Part shown: positions 61,154-64,000 of the stretch, one piece after another
Layout: each line of letters starts with the position of its first letter
How positions within the stretch are numbered: the stretch's first letter is position 1
Source of the DNA: Paracoccus aerius
GTDB taxonomy: Bacteria; Pseudomonadota; Alphaproteobacteria; Rhodobacterales; Rhodobacteraceae
Direction: 5' to 3'
Length of the DNA stretch: 64,000 bases
Assembly (NCBI RefSeq): GCF_014656455.1
Contig: NZ_BNCL01000008.1
Location: 1-64,000 of the forward strand
Program-made: the position numbers and the translations under genes
Notes under the pieces: model-generated
Seen by the model: only the letters and a program-made list of their open reading frames with translations
Databases searched by the model: none
What the model was told of the DNA's origin: nothing

Positions 61154-62665
61154 TTACTTGAACCGGATCTGCTGCAATTGCAGTTCCGAGTTCGTGGCGA
61201 TGGTCGGCTTGAAGTCGAGACGCGGCGAGACGCGGGTGAAGCCCACCATGTGGAACATCGGCACATCGGCGATGATCTCGGTGTTCACTTTGGCGAACAG
61301 TTCTTGCCACAGCTTGGTGCGTTCCTCGCCCGTGGCGGCGCTGGCGGCGGCGATCAGGCGGTCCACCTCGGGGTCGCGGACCATTGAATGCGCGCCGTCA
61401 GAGGCGTATTTCACATGGGCCGTGAAGACCGGATCGCCGGTGGCGTTGTCGTGCTGCGACTGCGTCAGCGTAGCCCCCGCATCGGCCACGAAGGGCGACA
61501 CGAAATAGTTGTTCCACACTGACACATCATAGCTGTCCAGCGCGACGTTCAGCCCCACGTCCTGGAACATCGCCATCATCGCCTCCATCGTCTCGGTGCC
61601 GTTGGGATACATCCCGTTGCGGCCGATGATGCGGATGGGCGCGTCAACGTTCACACCGTCAGCCTTGGCTTCCTCGACCAGTTCGCGGGCGCGGTCGGGA
61701 TCATAAGGCCAGGCCGGGATGTCGGGATTGTGGCCGATGGTCGTGGGCACCACCAGATGCGTGGCGATCTGCGCGTCTGCCGGGAACAGCGTGCCGATCA
61801 TCGCCTCTCGGTCCACGGCCAGGTTCAGCGCCTCGCGGATGCGGCGGTCGTCCGTGGGTTCCGTGCGCGTGTCGATCCGCAGCGAGGTGGTTTCAGAATT
61901 GGGATAGCTGAAATCCGTTTCCGGGTTGTTGGCGTCCTGCAAGGCGATCGAGGGCACGATGTCGGCCTCACCCGTTTCCACCATGGCGGCGGCGACGGCG
62001 CTGTCGGACCGGAACAGATAGGTGGCCTTTTCGACCTGCGGCTGGGCGCCCCAGTAATCGGGATTGCGGGTCAGCGTGATCGATTGCCCGTTCTGCCAGT
62101 CGCTGAAGACATAGGGCCCGGTGCCGGTCGGCTTTCGGTCGAATTCGGCGGCGGGCGTGGTTGCGGCGGACTGGACCGGCATTACCGACATCAGCAGGGG
62201 CAGGATTGGCTGCGGCGGGCTGGTGGTGATGCGGATGGTGTTGTCGTCAGGGGATTCGAAGCTGAACTCCATGCCGCCGAAATACTTGCCGCCGGTTTCG
62301 CACGACAGATCCGCGTTCTTGTTCCGCTCGATGCTGAACTGCACGTCCTTGGCGGTGAAGGGGCTGCCGTCGTGCCATTTGACGCCGGGACGCAGCTTGA
62401 ATTCCCAGGTGTCGTCATCGACCTGGCTCCATTCGGTCGCCAGGCGCGGCTTCAGCCCTCCGTTCACATAGTCGAACTCGATCAGCATCTCGTTGACGTT
62501 TTCCGAGATGACGCGCCCCACGTCCTGGCGCGCGGCCATGCAGGGCTCGACCACGCTGACGGTTTCCGACAGGACCACCGTCACGTCGCGGCTGGCGTCC
62601 TGTGCATGGGCCATACCACCGGCCAGGACGGCGCCCGACAGGAACAATGCTGCCTTGATCTTCAT
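61154..62665 (-). CDS. Peptide/nickel-type ABC transporter substrate-binding protein (family 5)
   Basis: 503 residues with GGAGG ribosome-binding site. Signal peptide MKIKAALFLSGAVLAGGMAHAQ. SBP_bac_5 features: NEMLIEFDYVNGGLKPRLATEWSQVDDDTWEFKLRPGVKWHDGSPFTAKDVQFSIER, TGTGPYVFSDWQNGQSITLTRNPDYWGAQPQV, and RIREALNLAVDREAMI. Periplasmic. Its partner permeases and ATPase are the DppBCDF-like genes 5 kb downstream, separated by ldh2, tctCBA and eamA, an unusual split. Ligand could be a peptide, a sugar acid or another small molecule. Confidence 0.92.
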   Translation of the reverse strand: MKIKAALFLSGAVLAGGMAHAQDASRDVTVVLSETVSVVEPCMAARQDVGRVISENVNEMLIEFDYVNGGLKPRLATEWSQVDDDTWEFKLRPGVKWHDGSPFTAKDVQFSIERNKNADLSCETGGKYFGGMEFSFESPDDNTIRITTSPPQPILPLLMSVMPVQSAATTPAAEFDRKPTGTGPYVFSDWQNGQSITLTRNPDYWGAQPQVEKATYLFRSDSAVAAAMVETGEADIVPSIALQDANNPETDFSYPNSETTSLRIDTRTEPTDDRRIREALNLAVDREAMIGTLFPADAQIATHLVVPTTIGHNPDIPAWPYDPDRARELVEEAKADGVNVDAPIRIIGRNGMYPNGTETMEAMMAMFQDVGLNVALDSYDVSVWNNYFVSPFVADAGATLTQSQHDNATGDPVFTAHVKYASDGAHSMVRDPEVDRLIAAASAATGEERTKLWQELFAKVNTEIIADVPMFHMVGFTRVSPRLDFKPTIATNSELQLQQIRFK

Positions 62666-62735
62666 CTGTTTTCCTCCCCTTTTGTCCGGCGCTGCCGGGC
62701 TTTGATTGCCGCCCGGCCTCCCGCCGGGACGGTGG

Positions 62736-64000
<1,265 letters not shown>

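Overview
The window is GC-rich, densely coded and carries no rRNA, tRNA or CRISPR array that I can see. The gene content points to an alphaproteobacterium of the Rhodobacteraceae, probably Paracoccus-like: RepC- and ParB-type plasmid proteins, ArdB/ArdC antirestriction proteins, VPLPA-CTERM proteins, TctCBA and Dpp-type transporters, and a DgcA-like demethylase beside ProVWX. This placement is inferred from families and codon bias, not from a marker gene.

Bases 1-11.0 kb are a mobile-replicon backbone (plasmid or integrated element): a 5'-truncated RecD2-like helicase, a zinc-ribbon protein, a chain DUF1173 / nuclease / small secreted protein / RepC / ArdB on the minus strand, a long ParB, two coupled unknown genes, and ArdC. 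parB and ardC share an 85-nt leader that can fold into the same two-stem RNA and abuts the Shine-Dalgarno sequence. 11.4-17.5 kb holds an ene-reductase with a LysR regulator, a divergent LysR/class A beta-lactamase pair, and a TetR/epimerase pair. At 17.7-19.4 kb lies the most unusual gene: a Pycsar-effector-like (DUF5706/PycTM) membrane domain fused to a predicted extracytoplasmic propeller, with no cyclase nearby.

20.9-27.3 kb is a betaine module: proVWX, a DgcA/N-methylproline-demethylase-like flavoprotein and a divergent TetR gene. 27.5-32.3 kb mixes intact genes (PEP-mutase family, haloacetate-dehalogenase-like) with broken ones (GNAT, tyrosine recombinase, Fic). 32.6-37.0 kb is a siderophore locus (DUF2218-SIP reductase, RhtX-like transporter, TonB-dependent receptor), followed by a KefC-like antiporter, a ScyD-like VPLPA-CTERM protein and a purine nucleoside permease family protein. 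42-46.3 kb is an insertion-sequence landing zone (IS110, IS5, IS3 remnant) in which a LysR gene and its divergent oxidoreductase are both inactivated. A second VPLPA-CTERM protein and an RTX protein with seven N-terminal propeller-like repeats follow.

50.7 kb to the right edge is one minus-strand catabolic cluster of 13 genes, apparently for a sugar acid or related carboxylate: KdgD-like dehydratase (partial), a DHDPS-family lyase, a dipeptide-type ABC importer, a TctCBA importer, an Ldh2-type dehydrogenase, an EamA transporter, a D-2-hydroxyacid dehydrogenase and an HpaI-type aldolase. Two copies of the same AT-rich 12-mer sit just upstream of tctC and of the ABC permease genes and look like operators for one regulator that lies outside the window. 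A 60-70 bp dispersed repeat occurs in at least four intergenic gaps.
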